This document shows, in pieces, positions 1 to 12,336 of a stretch of DNA of 64,000 nucleotides. The notes below the pieces were generated by a model, which was given only the letters and a program-made list of their open reading frames with translations, was not told the origin of the DNA and searched no databases. The number at the start of each line of letters is the position of its first letter. Position 1 is the first letter of the stretch. The stretch lies in the NCBI GenBank assembly GCA_039621445.1, contig CP154956.1, positions 50,331,302 to 50,395,301 of the forward strand, given 5' to 3'. This stretch comes from Euglena gracilis (Eukaryota > Euglenida > Euglenophyceae > Euglenales). The position numbers and the translations under genes are program-made.

Positions 1-1900
1 CCCCTCCTAAAAATTACCAATTTTTAACCCTGAAATTTTTTGAGATTTTTTTTTGTGAAAAAAAGTGTGGGTTTCCATCAAAAAATCATGTGTTTTGGGT
101 TCATTTTTCAAAAAAAATTCAAAAAATTTTCCGGCCAATATCCCCGTTTTCCTGAAATGCTGTGGTGGGTGGGGGGGTCGACCCCCCCCCCACCTCCCGG
201 GTGAGGGGGGTCGACCACCAGGCCCCCCCACCAGGCCTTCCCGTTCTGCCCTGGGCAGGCTTCTTTTTAAGTCAGAAGAGGGGGGGTCCGGGTCCTGGGC
301 CGGAGGCCTGGGTATGAGTTTCGGCGCCAAGCGCCAAAAAACTTTTGGGAAATGCTCTGGCGGAGTGGGTGACTTGGTGTTTGGAAAGTGACTGACTGGT
401 TTTTTGAAAGTGGAAAGTGACCCCCCTCCCCCCAGTAAGCAATGGTGTGGTCCCCCCAGGGAGGGGGTCCCGTGCCGGGCTGGGTGGGTGGCGGGACCCC
501 CCCTCCCCCCAGGTCTGTGGAGCGGGTTAGTTACCTGACCCTCCTCGGAGCCTCCGCGGAGACTGGTTACCTGGCCTCCCCGCAGCCCCCACAGAGCCTC
601 CTCGTAGGTGACCAATTTCGTACACAGGACACACCTGGGAAAAAAATTGAAAAGAATTAATGCCCCCGTCGACCCCCAAAGAGACAGGTCTAATGCAAAG
701 CGGCGCCCAAAGGGACACCCCTTTGTATTAGACCTGTCTTTTTTTGAAATCATGACATCCATACTGCCATACAAAAAAAATAATACAAAAAAATAATAAA
801 AAAAACTTAAAATAAATAAACGGGACGTTGTTGCAACCCGTTTTTCACACATGTCTTTGAATTCGGTATCATGACACCCACGAAGTGAAGCATGGCAACT
901 GTGCAAATTTTCCTGTGCTGGAAGTCCCCGGCAGATGCCGGTTTTGGCCCATTTTTTTTTTCCAGTTCGTACAGAACTTAAAACAATTCTCCAACGTTTG
1001 AAATTTGGTGAAACGTGAAACTAAAGACAGAATATAAATGGATAAAAATAGCAAATCAAATAAAATACACGCGCGGAAATGACGGAATATGTCTTTCTGT
1101 CTCTTTGTAAAATAAAAAAAATCAGGCTGAAAAACGTGCGTCTGGCCGGGCAGTCCCGGCGAGGTTCCATGGTTCAAACCCGGGCCGGGGGAGGTCCCTC
1201 ATACTCTGCAATGGGGGGGTGACCCAGACCTGGGGAGGAGCCTACTCCAAAAATTGGTTCGAAGGCTCCGCGGCGCTCCGCCGAAAATTTTTTGCATTTT
1301 GGGTGCGGAAACCCCCGAAATCGTTTTTTTTTGCAAATTTTTGGCAGTTTTTACAGTTTGGAGATTGTTTTGTTGTCACCCATTCGAGCCCTGTTTGGGC
1401 CCCCAAGCACCCGGGACCTCCAGGGCACTTTGAGAAAAGGAGGGCGTACGGGGTTTCAGGTTTGGGGCGGTGTCCCTTCCGGAGCCGGGGGGTTCGACCA
1501 AACCCGCCCACCTCCCATAAAAATCTCAGCTGACCCAGGAGAGTCAGTGGGGAGGAGGGGTCAGGCCAAGCGATTCTACTTCACCAGCCTAAATTTCCAG
1601 CCTCTTGAGACCGGCATACACCCCTCCCACCGCCCCCAGGAGCCCCCGGGTCACTAATTGAGCTGTGGCTGAAGGATGACGCGCTTTTCCCATCTGACCT
1701 GGAGGTGGGGGTGAAACCTGCCACGTAGCCCATACCATACTCACGCATTTGGAGACCCTCCCGACCCTTGTCGGACACTGGGGCTTGTCCAAGGTACCCC
1801 CCACCATGATGATGTTTTGTGGGTGGTTGCCAATAGTTTGAAGGTTTGTGTGATTCAGTTTTGCTTTTTAGCATTTGCATATTTCTGAGGACCTTTTTTT
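1..1900. other. G/C-run repeat mosaic, no gene seen
   Basis: This stretch alternates A/T-rich DNA with runs of G or C. It holds a hAT-like left end (CAGGCTTCTTTTTAAG, from about 256) with no matching right end nearby, so that element is probably truncated. The recurring AGTGACTGACTGGTTTTTTGAAAGTGG motif is at about 388-420, and a GGCGCCAAGCGCC palindrome is at about 322-335. Reading frames here are proline/glycine-rich translations of G/C runs and I do not regard them as genes. Confidence 0.6.
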
Positions 1901-2040
1901 TTGTATTTTCTTGGGATGACTACCATAAAATGGCTGAAAATGCCCAATGACGGTGTAGAAAAAAGTCAATAGCTCCAAAAAAAAAAGGTCACAGATCCCC
2001 CAAAATAACTAAAATGGATATAAGTGTGCGGAATTGTGAC

Positions 2041-2180
2041 AAATGGCCGAGAGTTACTAAAAATTGGCCAAGGTGGCCAAAAATGGTCAAAAATGACCAA
2101 TAATGGCCAAAAATGGTGAAAAGTGGCCCAAAATGGCCCCCCAAAAACACGACTGCAAGTGGCCAAAAAATGCCAACAAT
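2041..2180. repeat. AAAATGGCC-type minisatellite
   Basis: This is a degenerate tandem array of roughly 10-base units of the form GGCCAAAAAT/ AAAATGGCC. The same unit recurs in short arrays at about 8206-8250, 9350-9378, 10805-10850, 11090-11170 and 19855-20050, so it is a dispersed sequence type of this genome and not a single local array. Confidence 0.75.
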
Positions 2181-2309
2181 GGTGAAGAACAGCCACAAAT
2201 TGCCACATACCCCACCTGTCGCCAATTTTTTGTCGACCTGGAGTCCACTCCCCCCCCCTCGTGTCTAACGACCCCCCCCCCCCCAGTCGGAGACGAATAT
2301 TAGTGGCCG

Positions 2310-2822
2310 TTGGACAGGGGGGGGTATCATCTGCTTCTGTTCCTGCTGACTTGTTTGGAGACATTGTCCCGGGGGTGTGCAAAGGAAGCGTGTTTGAGGC
2401 TTTGCAAATCAGCATCCCATCAAGCCGTAACAGGGACAGGCGGTGTGCCAACTGTTGCTGGAGCAGCTTCATATGTGGTGTGGTCTCCAGAAGCACCGGC
2501 CACCCCAACAGGGGCCTTTTTTTCGGTTACTGCGTGCCGCAAGGCTGTCCGTTTTGAATTTCCACAATGGATGGTTCCCCCCGTCCACCTCCAGGGTTTG
2601 AGGGTCAACCTGCCTTCTTTGATTTTTGCACAAGAAGACACCTTTGGATCTGTCAACTCACATTGCGAATGGCAGACAACGAAGGACCGCACCGTCAATA
2701 CGTCGCCACATTTATTGGTTATGTCCCTTTTTGCATGTATACCCCGCACGGCTCAGTGGCCCGGGCTATGGTGGCCCCAACAAGCCAGGGCTATTTTTTT
2801 TTTTTGGGCGGGGGCATGTTGA
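2310..2822 (+). CDS. Possible exon or gene fragment, unrecognised
   Basis: A 170-codon open frame on the plus strand is long for this window. It begins with a hydrophobic stretch (about residues 7-15) and then reads as fairly balanced protein until about residue 150, after which it enters a G/C- and T-run region. The minus strand is also open over much of the same interval (2420-2749), which weakens the case. I recognise no domain, and no clear splice sites bound it. It could be a decayed exon or a chance frame in less repetitive DNA. Confidence 0.2.
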   Translation: MDRGGYHLLLFLLTCLETLSRGCAKEACLRLCKSASHQAVTGTGGVPTVAGAASYVVWSPEAPATPTGAFFSVTACRKAVRFEFPQWMVPPVHLQGLRVNLPSLIFAQEDTFGSVNSHCEWQTTKDRTVNTSPHLLVMSLFACIPRTAQWPGLWWPQQARAIFFFWAGAC

Positions 2823-3715
2823 CACCAACAGCCAAGGGGGGCCAATGAGCCACCAAGCCGAATGCCTCAAAAACGGGTCCATGTCAGCCCCAACAAGCTG
2901 GGGGGCCAACTTTTGGAGGGGGGGGTATGTTGCTGGTCAATCTTCCTCCCCCCCCCCTGCCCAACCAGCATTTTGTTACAGCTCATTGATTTCTTTGTAC
3001 CTGACTATACATTCATTTAGTCACTGGCCGACCACCCTGGGGGGTGACTGGGGTTTTAAGGGTGACTGATTTGGTCTGAACCCCCTCTCCCCAGGGGTCT
3101 GCACACAGATTTTTTTTTTTAAGTTTGGTGACCGGGGGGTGGCTGGGTCTGGGCTGAGCCCCCCCCCCCCCCCGGGGTTGGGGGTCAGCTGAGTGGTACC
3201 CAAGTTGGCCAAGTGGGTTTCCTTTTTTTTCGGCGCAGAGCACCAAAAATCTTTTGGACCCAAGGGGTTGGGTGCCCTCCGGGTCCTAAACCTTTGGGTC
3301 GGCAAAACACTGAAGTGACCCAGCACCAAAGGTGCCGGAAATATTTTCTCACGTTTGTGGTCAACTTTCCCTTGGACTCCGGAGTGGCTGACTGGCTGGT
3401 TTTGAAAGAGTGGAAGTGACCCCCCCCCCCCGGGGTCAGTAAAAGTTGTATGCAACTGACCAGCTGAAATGCCCCCCCACCCCCCCCTTTGACCTCAGTG
3501 TGACGTTTAGGCTGGAACAAAAGGTGTATCAATTAATGATGTAGATGGGTCAATTAATGAGTAGACGGTCCTTTTTGTTCGGAAAGGAGCCAAAGTGAGG
3601 ATACCAATAGTTGTGTTTTGGATGTTAAAAAATATTTTTCTGGACGGTTTTTCAACCCGGACGGACGTTGGTTTGATGCCCGGATGACTCTTTAACTGCC
3701 CTTGGAAAAATAGAC
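2823..3715. other. G/C-run repeats, no gene seen
   Basis: This stretch contains several G/C homopolymer runs, the dispersed GACTGACTGGTTTTGAAAG motif near 3388-3420, and a core-like palindrome remnant near 3230. No credible reading frame was found. Confidence 0.5.
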
Positions 3716-3895
3716 GCCTTAAAAACTCTTAAAATTCTTAAAATGCCTTAAAAAACCTCAAAAAACCTTTAAAAATACCTTAAAAGCCTTGTTTTTTTAA
3801 AAAAAATGTTGCCTTAAAAATTTGCCTGGTTGACACCTGTATTTAAGGCATTTTGGCAAAAAGATTTAAGGTTTTTTTAAAAGGTTTTTTATGGT
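3716..3895. repeat. A-rich CTTAAAAA short-unit repeats
   Basis: Degenerate repetition of CCTTAAAAA/ CTTAAAATT-type units forms a low-complexity A/T tract. It resembles the TTAAG motif found at hAT-like element ends elsewhere in the window, but no element can be delimited here. Confidence 0.6.
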
Positions 3896-4417
3896 GCCAT
3901 AAAAAATATTGCCTGGACTCCTCTGACAATGACCTCCCTCTGAAACCCCTAATGAAAGTAACCCCTCTTTATTTCCCACCAACTGAAATGTCGATTAACG
4001 GTCTGTCATTATATCAGGGGGTTTTTCGTCAAACCGTGATTGAGGTGTTATTCATTTTTTTATATATATTGTAACAGAATACAGAACACAGCTGGAAAAC
4101 ATATTTTGGAATTTCACAGCCGTTCCCCTCTTTTTTTTTTTAATTTGTAAAGGTCATCCTCTTTTTCTTTTGCAGTTTTGAGTTTTTTAACCCTTGTTCA
4201 AATTCTGCTGAAAATGAAGTGTTTGCATTTTGTGACCAAATTCTTTTTTCTGGATTCCTTTTGAAAATTCTGAGCACGCAAATATTTTTCAATATTATTT
4301 CCGTCAAAATTGTGCACCTTATTTTCATTATCAAAAAAATCATTGGTCAATTGGCCAGTATTTCAAGATCAGGGCAGGATTTGACTGAAGGGGCTGGGGT
4401 GGGGAGAACATACCAGA
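3896..4417. other. AT-rich spacer, nothing recognised
   Basis: A/T-rich sequence without G/C runs until about 4437. Two short AT-rich reading frames exist but have no features of real exons. Confidence 0.5.
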
Positions 4418-4639
4418 CAGGCTTCTTTTTAAGTCAGAAGACCCCCCCCTCCCCGCCGGGGAGGGGGGGTGGGTGGGTGGGTCCAGGCCGGACCCCGGGG
4501 GGGGGGTCCTGCGCCGGAGGCGCCGGGTATACCTTTTCGGCGCGAAGCGCCGAAAATTTTAGAAAATTGCCTTTAACGGGCCCGATTTTGGGGGGGGGTC
4601 CCCGCCCCCCCCCCCCCGGGGGTCTTAAAAAGAAGCCTG
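4418..4639. mobile_element. hAT-like MITE, CAGGCTTC family
   Basis: The element starts with CAGGCTTCTTTTTAAG and ends with CTTAAAAAGAAGCCTG, a perfect 16-bp terminal inverted repeat. The flanking 8-mers are ATACCAGA (4410-4417) and GTGCCAGA (4640-4647), 6 of 8 identical, consistent with an aged hAT-type 8-bp duplication. The interior has G- and C-runs around a CGGCGCGAAGCGCCG palindrome at 4538-4552. There is no transposase reading frame, so it would be non-autonomous. A close relative is at 22104-22399. Confidence 0.85.
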
Positions 4640-6406
4640 GTGCCAGAGTCCTTTTCAAAATCCTTCAGCCAAAATTTGTGGAGGTGAAAACCCAAGACCC
4701 TCGAAAACAGCCATTTTTGGGCACATTGACCCCCCCCTTTCAATTGCGTTGCGCCAAAAATTTTTCGGTCCAGTCTGGCTTCACCGGGCTGGCCCGAACT
4801 TTATTTCAGCGCACCGGGGGGGGGGGGGGGGAGTCTGGGGGGGACTGCTGGCTGGAGAAAGCGTGCTGGTTGGCTGCCCCCCCCCCCCCCCCCCCCCCCC
4901 GGGGGGGTCCCCTCCGGCTACGGAGGGGGGGGGGTCCCCTCCGGCTACGGAAAACCCCTGGAACAGAGCACTCGACAGGAAGAAAATGCCAGTTTGCGGA
5001 GTGGAGTTCGGGTACAGCTGTATGGGGTATGGCTGTATGGGGGTTGGGTGGACAATGCAGTGACATGGTAATGGGGCACGCCTGTCGGTCTGGCCAGTTA
5101 ACCCCTTTTTCCACAGCTCTTTTCCCCTTTTCCTCTTGACACGATGGCCTCTCTGGTGTTCCCTCAACAGAAGATCCACACCGCCGGTGTCAAGTCCACA
5201 GAGGGCATCACCCCAGTTTGTGGGTGGTCGTGGGTTTGCTCCATCGTTGCATGTTTGGGCGGAATTGGTCTCATTGAGGTCTTTGCAGACCCCCCCCCCC
5301 CCGGTTGCTGCAGCCCCGATTTTGGCCCCACCCAACGGCAACAGCACCAACAAAGCGCTGAACATTCTTGAAAACACTGGTCAGAAATGGTGTTTGGGAG
5401 TCTGTTTTCTTTTTTGGGCTCATTTTTCTAAAGTTGCGGTTTTCAGCATTTTTGAGGGGATTGCCAGAATTTCGGCCCAGCCCGGCCCAACTCAGGTACA
5501 GACAGGGTCCAGTCCCCTCGTGGGTCAGCTAGCCATCCCCCTGCCCACCCCTCATCAGGGTCCTTAAAATGAGGTATGTTGGGCGTGCATGCCTGCATAA
5601 ACACCACATACATGTATGACGTCTTCCTGGGGCTGAAAGGGGGCCCTGAAGCGCATCTGGAAGTCACCACAGTGGACACTTGGCGTGCTCAGGGTGGGGG
5701 GGAAATTGATTTCTGCAATTTTTCCACAATTTCGCCATTTCCCCACAATTATGCCGTAATTTTTTCGCTTTCCACAATTTTTCCACATGAACCTGAAATG
5801 AAGGCGGAATTAGTTCTCACCATTCTTTGAGTGCTTCATGAGGGAACCCAGGTGCAGGCTTTTTGTGAACCATGAGGGAACCCAAGTCTTTTTGTGCTGT
5901 TCAGTTGCAAATTTTCCAATATTTGCAAAATTTGCAAATTTTGACAATATTTAACAATTTCTAACTTTTTTTTTAAGGTTTCCCCCAATTTCTGGTGGGA
6001 AGTAATTTCAATTTGGAAGAATTCCGCTTCCTGAACCAGATTTTACCTGAGACCAAACTTTTAGGCAATTTTTTTTGCCGTTTTTTTTTATAGGAATTTT
6101 CATTTTTTAAATTCCATATTCCATATTTCCAGAATCTGTATGTTCTCAAAATTACAAAATCATGTTTTTGTACCGTTTTATTGGAAATTTTGTTTATTGT
6201 TTGTAATGACGGCTCAAAATTTACATATATGTTGCAAATTGACCAAATTTGTGATGATTTTGTAAGTCACTTTCAGCAGAAGTGTACCAATTCCCGAAAC
6301 CGCCATTCCCACAATTTCCCCTCAATTTGCCCGCAATTTTCCTGGAGGCCTCCGATATCGATCCCTCCCCTGCGTGCTCTCTCTTTCTGGGATTGTCCTG
6401 GCCCAG
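4640..6406. other. Mixed repeats, no confident gene
   Basis: The interval holds G/C runs (to about 4950), a short non-repetitive stretch at 5120-5400 with weak open frames, and AT-rich DNA after 5700. Near 5840-5895 a CATGAGGGAACCCA(G/A)GT segment occurs twice. A TTTTCCACAATTT-like motif is repeated around 5715-5790. I support no gene here. Confidence 0.4.
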
Positions 6407-6558
6407 ACTCAGCGCCTTTGACGGACGTCGTCACGAAGGAGGAGCCGACCAGTCCAGCCGTCCTGATCCAGGCCCAGTCTCCTCCAGATGTGAAGGCACA
6501 GCGGAGGCAGATGATGGGCAGGCTTCTTGTGGGACATTGCTACTCAGTGACAGAGCAC
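6407..6558 (+). CDS. Weak exon candidate
   Basis: A pyrimidine-rich tract ending in CCCAG at 6406 precedes about 50 open codons of non-repetitive, polar composition on the plus strand. No domain is recognised, there is no clear donor, and no neighbouring exon joins in phase. It may be a chance frame. Confidence 0.15.
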
Positions 6559-7772
6559 CACCAAACCGGAAAAATTGGGCGAAATCGGGGCGTTTTTCGG
6601 GTGGGCAGACAACGCGGGCTAGGCCAAAGGAAGAAAGCTGTGTGGTTGGGTATCACAGTTCGCAATTTCCACACAATCGGTTGCATTTATCATGCTGTTG
6701 TTTTTTTTTTTTGCTTCAAAGAAGCATTTTTTTTGTGGGGGGAGTCTGACCCCCTCCAGCAGGCTTTCCAATATGTCGGACACACCTTAAGCAATGGTAT
6801 GGTCCGGACACCCCCTCCACCATCCAGGGGGGGGGGTGGTCCCTCCCAACAGCCTCAACGCCTTCCCATCTATCCCTGGGGACGCCTCCCCTACCCTTCT
6901 TATATCGAACCCTAATCCCCCGCAACGGTATCCGCAGGTGAAAACACCGGAATGGGTTTGTGACCAGTTGTGGCTGTCACCGCTGCTGGATGTTTCTGCA
7001 TTCTCTCCACTTTGATGGGAAGCCTGGTGGAGAGCCAGCGGCCGCACCGGCTGGTTAGAGACGGCATTGCAAGGCGCTTGAAATTTGACAATGCCGATCT
7101 GCAGCTGGCACAGGTGTACAGCCCCTCATTCCTGGGGATGTGTGCCCAGAGTGAAATGCTTTGGTTTTTGGCCATTTTGGCCCAAGTGGCCAGACCCCGG
7201 GGGGCGGGGTATGACGTGGGTGACTAGTTTTCAAAACTGACTGACTATTATGTTGACATTTGGGCCTGACACCTGCCTGGCTTTTTGCCGTCCACAATAC
7301 CCAAAAAATTCCCAGCCCCGAGTTCAGTTTCGAGGAAGCCTGACCCATCCCGACCCCCCCCCCCCCGCCGCCGTGCTGGGAGGGGGTCTGGAACACCCTT
7401 TCAAGGCTTGCCATACAACATGCAGCTGAAGCAACCGGAGGGGGTGTTCCACAGCAGGGTTCAATATAAGGACAGGTGGGAGGGATGGGTCAGGACCCCC
7501 CCCCCCCACCGGGTGTGGGGGGACAACCCCTCCTTATGGGGGGGGGAGACACCCCACCTAAACAGTGGCGTGGTCCGGATGAAAGATCGGAACAGGCCGA
7601 AGTTTTTTTTTGCATCCCCAAATTCAGACAAATGCCATTCGGGGCACTTTTTTGGGGGCAGAAATGTGTCAAAAATACCCAAAAATTTGGCGCAAGACAC
7701 CCCCAAGGTTGGTCTGGACCCCCTGGCAGGTGGGGAGGTCTGAACCCCCCCCCCCAATCAGGGAGGGGGGAT
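6559..7772. other. G/C-run elements with CAGTGGCG-type motif
   Basis: Contains a CTTAAGCAATGGTATGGTCCGG segment near 6785-6810 that is related to the end of the 13980-14667 element. A CAGTGGCGTGGTCCGGAT motif lies near 7564 and recurs, in either orientation, near 11455, 14300, 19445, 21325 and 51145. Between about 6980 and 7180 both strands are open in less repetitive DNA, but no splice sites or domain support a gene. Confidence 0.45.
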
Positions 7773-8096
7773 ATGCAACTTGCATAATTTGCATTTTTTT
7801 GCATAATCAGGTTTTCCCGAAATTTGCATTTTTTTGCATTTTTTTTGCATTTTTTTGCATGAAATATTTTGCCCTGAAAAAAAAATTGTAGTTGGTTGCC
7901 GTATGTTTGGATTTTTTTGCATTTTTTTGCATTTTTTTTGCATAATATATTTTGCCCTTGAAAATTTTTTTGATTTCAGGCAGCAAAACTCTGTTATATT
8001 CCAGTTATTTTCTCAGGGGTTTCATGCAAGTTGCATTTTTTTTTGCATTTTTTTGCATTTTTTTTTGCAGTTTTTTGACTTGCATAATTTGAAGGG
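7773..8096. repeat. ATGCAAAAAA-type array
   Basis: Tandem and near-tandem copies of TTTTTTGCAT (complement ATGCAAAAAA) run through most of this interval, interrupted near 7870-7910 and 7940-8030 by non-repeat DNA. It is low complexity and non-coding in appearance. Confidence 0.8.
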
Positions 8097-11000
8097 CCAA
8101 GTTGCATTTCCCCCCCCCTGCATGGATGATGTCTTTTATGCTTCTGGACAGGCCCGACGGGACTTTGATCCCATGAAAGTCTCCTGACCAAGCACTTATA
8201 GCTGAAATGCCTAAAATGGCCAAAAAAGGGCCTGAAATGGGAAAAAACTGTGTCGGACAACAGTTTTTTTTTGTGAACAACTGAAGCCATTCAGGTGATG
8301 ACTTTCAATGTCTTTTGCTTATGTGGATGGCGAACAGTGGATTTGGCGGAGGAGCACAGCCCCACAAGGCCCGTTTTTTTTATCCCAACTAATAATAGCA
8401 TCAGTCCCCAAATCCACGGTCCCCAACCTTCTTTTGGTGCTGAATTTTGAACGTTTGGACAGCTGTATTTTCTCTTACTCCCATTTTTTTTGGTGTGCAA
8501 CGATGTCTGTTTCGCAAATAATGAAACAGCGCAAGTTTGGAAGCATGGGGAAAAAGAGATGAAAGATGTTGGAAAAATCTCAATTAAAAGATGTGTGTGT
8601 ATGCTTATTCGTTAGGTACCGGGGATTCCTTCAAATCATGAACCAGCACAATTTTGGGGATTTTCCAAAACCACAAATAATCACGCCGAATGATCAAATG
8701 ACCCAAACAAACCACAAACATATTATGGATATATAGATGCAAACATACTATGGATATATATACAAACATATTATGGATGAGATTCTCTCCCATTTCTGAA
8801 CGTGTTCAGGGTTTTCTTCTAGTATTAAGTTTCCCCAAAGGGGAAAACAAACACGGAGAAGAGGATTTGCTCTCAGTTTTGCCTTTTGATCTCTGCCATC
8901 CTCTCTCATTTATGCCAAAAAGGCACAAATGGCTAAAGCAATGCCAAAATCAAATTGATTTTCACCAGGCAGCAGCATCATCTTTCAGGAAAAATGACTT
9001 CTTTTTTTTGCGAAATCCCGCAAAATGGTGTAGATTTCACAATATACAAAAACCAGCCACTTTTTGGTAGTGCAAATAAATTTTTTTAATATTTGTCCAG
9101 CATTTTGTTCTAAAATTTTTTCATTGCGGTAAATTCTTACTGTTCAAAATTTCATCTATGGGTATGAATTAAGATTTGTTGAGCTTCCCATGGTTTTGAT
9201 CCAGTGTTCATGAATTTTGCATGCTTTTTTTGGATGCGCATTTCTCATTACTGAATAAGATAAGGTTTGCACACGTTATGATACAGTTTTCGGGACAAAA
9301 ATGACACAAAATTATGATTTTTTTTTCCAGAACCCCCACCTAAACCTTAAAATGGCCTAAAATGGCTTAAAATGGGGAAATTTTTGGGCTTGACTGTAGG
9401 TGCCTGCTCCTGACCTATGCCATTTCACTCCACTGCTTTAAAGTGTTTTTTTTTCTTTTCACTCCACTGCTTTAAAGTGTTTTTTTCTTTGTTGCCAAAT
9501 TATAATAGTCCTCAGTTGCAGGCCCAGATTGCATTACAGTTCAGGTTCACCGCAGTTCACAAAAAAATGCATTTTCGGGGAGCAACAATCGTCGACTAAT
9601 TTTGACATATTTGAGACCCTTTTCTCCTTTGCACTGAAGACGTAAAAGCCTTGCGCAACTGCGCAAATGCGGATTCTGAAAAGTGGACAAAATAACGGTT
9701 TTCTTGGAGTCTTTTTGGGGCTTGGTTTTTTGTGACAGAAGTTGCATCCAAGACCACATGGAAAACAGCCCAAACATATTGAATTGGAAGATTCGCATTC
9801 CAAACCTGAAAGCCTGAAGGCAACATTTGGGGCTTCAATGTGCGCAGGTTGCTTTTCATGGAGTGCTGTGCTAAACACAATGGGTCATCTGGCAACTGCA
9901 AAAAGGGTCTCTCCTGAATGGGGGTGTGCTTTCCTGCAGGTTTCCAATGTGCCCCTTTTTACTTTTGGATGAATGAACCCCCTTCCTCTCCTCAGGCACA
10001 GCTTGCTGCAGAGGCTGTAGAGATATGGTTCGATTGAGGTCATGCCTGCAGTTGGCAGGGTTGGTACATTTGTGCTTTCTCCTTGCACTCCAGAGCATCA
10101 AACCAGGAAGCCAAGGAAAATGTCTGGTTTCGAATGTCTCTTTTTTTTGAGAAATTTCAAGGGGTCTGGTACAGTGTGCCTGGGTTTTGACTGAGCACAA
10201 AATAATCCACGCAAAGCTCCAGAAAATTTTGAAATAAATGACCAAAAACGGTGGGGGGAACGCCCTATTCTGAGGGGGGGGTTTGAGGTCCCCCTGAAGA
10301 ATTCCAGAGCCCAAAACCCAACAATGGGGTCAATTGTATTGTGCTCAAAGACTGCAAAATTGTTTCAGGACGAAGTCCATCTGTAATTCCAACGTGTTTA
10401 TATATTTTTTTATTTTGCTGGATTTTCCTGTCTTCCAAGCTTTTGTTTATTTTGCTTACATCCATTTTTTGCACAGAAGCTTATGGCTTTCCAGTTTTCT
10501 GGGCGTTTTTCTTTTTGATAGTTCGACCTAACTTTTGTTGTTTTTTTTTTTTTGCTTGATCAGGCTTTTGATGGCTTTGCTGTGCCGTGGATTGGGGGAG
10601 TTGGTGTTTCACAGAACACGTCAATTGCCCAACTCCTGGTCGTCCTTTGAAGGCAGGCATGATTTCAGGCTTGGGGCTGGGAACTGCGCGGCCTCCGCTT
10701 AAACAACACATCGCCTCAAGCTGCCGTCCCCATGCTGCTGTTTCTGTCTGGTTCATTTTTGACTCTAACATGACTCTGTTTGGTAAATAATGACTGAGCT
10801 GCCTAAAAATGGCCCAAACTGGCCTGAAATGGCCTCAAAATAACTGAAAACCAGGGGTTTGCTAAAGCCTGAGGGGGAGTCCAGCCAGCCAACACCTGAT
10901 ATCAGGCCAGGCTTTTTTTAGTCGGGTGCCCACCCCACCCGGGGGGGGGGGGGGGTACTAGGAGCAAAAGATGGCAACAATAGCATTTTTTGGGTGGTTT

Positions 11001-11814
11001 CTGGGTCTTCACTCCAAATTTTGGCTGAATCCGGCCTGCGGGACCCCGCACCCCGGAGGGGATCTTTCAAAAAAACTACTGCTCAAAACAGACAAAAATG
11101 GTTGAAGATGGCAAAAAATGATCGACAATGGCCTTAAATGGAACTAAGTTGGCGCAGAATGGCCTGGAATGTATTAATTGGTGGGTGACCAAAGATGGCC
11201 CGGTTTGGAAAAATTGCACATTCTCTGGATATTTTGCCGCACACCTTAGCAATGTTCCCACATATTTTGGCACATATCCGGGGTCTTTTAGGCATATCCC
11301 CCCCCTGGGTTCAGTCCCCAAAGCTGCAATTTTTTTTACTTTGCTCGTAGATTTTTGCCCAAGTGCCCAAAATTGCAATTCTGGCCAATTTTTGAGGACA
11401 AATTTTTTTTCGGCCCGGCGCTTCGCTGTCAGTCAAAATTCAGTCACCCAGGCTGCGCCACTGTTCAGGAGGGTGTCCCCCACTGGACTGGGGGGGGGTG
11501 GTCCAACCAGAGATTTTATCAAGTTTTGTGTGACTGGGGTGTGGGTGGGTCCCGGCCAAGCCCCCCCCCCCCCCGGGGGGGGTGGGCTGAGTGGGTACCC
11601 CGCCAGAGGCGAGGTTTTGTTCAATTTTCGGTGCAAAACGACGAAAAAAATTTGGACCCCAAAGTTGACCCTCAATAGTGCCCCCCCCCCCCCCCGAGCC
11701 CTCCCTCCCCGGCGGGCCCCCGGGGGGTGGGTGGGTGGGTCCAGACCCCCTGGGTCCTAAAAAAAAATTCTGGGTCCGACCCCCCCCACTCCCCATTCCC
11801 TTAATACTTTGCCC
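8097..11814. other. AT-rich DNA with small tandem repeats
   Basis: A long, mostly A/T-rich stretch. It includes three near-copies of an ACAAACATATTATGGATAT unit at about 8708-8778 and a tandem duplication of a CACTCCACTGCTTTAAAGTGT segment at about 9425-9482. AAAATGGCC arrays occur at 9350-9378, 10805-10850 and 11090-11170. G/C-run elements reappear after about 10905. A hAT-like left end (CAGGCTTTTTTTAGTCGGG) near 10912 has no partner. No gene is supported. Confidence 0.5.
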
Positions 11815-12106
11815 CAGGGATTTTTTTAAGTTTGGCCCTCCGGGGGGGGGGGAGGGGGGGGGTAGGGTGGGTGGGTCCGCCGGACCCCCTCCCCCCCCCC
11901 CCGGGGGGGGGTGCCCCCCGGATATACTTTTTGGCGCCGCAGGCGCCGAAAAAATTCTATTTTTAGCACTTTTCGCGATTTTTCGGCCATTTTTTGTGGG
12001 TCCCCCGGACCCCCCTCCCCCCCCCGGGGGGGGCCCCCCCCCAGGGGGGTGGGTGGGTGGGGGTGGACCCCCACCCTCCCCCCCCCCGGTCTTAAAAAAA
12101 CCCCTG
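11815..12106. mobile_element. hAT-like MITE, CAGGGATTTTTTTAAG family, copy 1
   Basis: Left end CAGGGATTTTTTTAAG and right end CTTAAAAAAACCCCTG are inverted repeats. The flanks are CTTTGCCC on both sides (11807-11814 and 12107-12114), a perfect 8-bp target duplication as expected of hAT-type transposition. The interior carries long G and C runs around a GGCGCCGCAGGCGCC palindrome (about 11932) followed by an A/T-rich tract. No coding capacity. It is closely similar to 13071-13378 and, in the opposite orientation, to 54276-54555. Confidence 0.95.
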
Positions 12107-12336
12107 CTTTGCCCTATTCGGAAGAAATAATCCCAAACCATAACGCTTCCTCAAGTTGGCTTTCTGCACTGCGCATTTGTAAACCCAGGCATATCCGGCT
12201 TCAATCCTCTTGCTAAACTCAAGGTGTTTCAAGCCCCTGGGTCGTTCATTGACCCCCCCCCCCGAGAGCCCAGTAGTTCAAGGCTGCCGAAGACGCAACA
12301 CGGGAGCCATTCCCTGTTTTTTTTTCGGGGGGTGCA

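Noticed and set aside
1155-1195. tRNA T-arm-like GGTTCAAACC sequence
   Set aside because: There is no acceptor stem, D arm or anticodon arm at the right spacing, so it is a chance match.
4219-5377. Long proline/glycine-rich frames at 4219-5139 and 4781-5377
   Set aside because: They run through a hAT-like MITE and C/G runs, change reading with each homopolymer, and have no domain or splice support.
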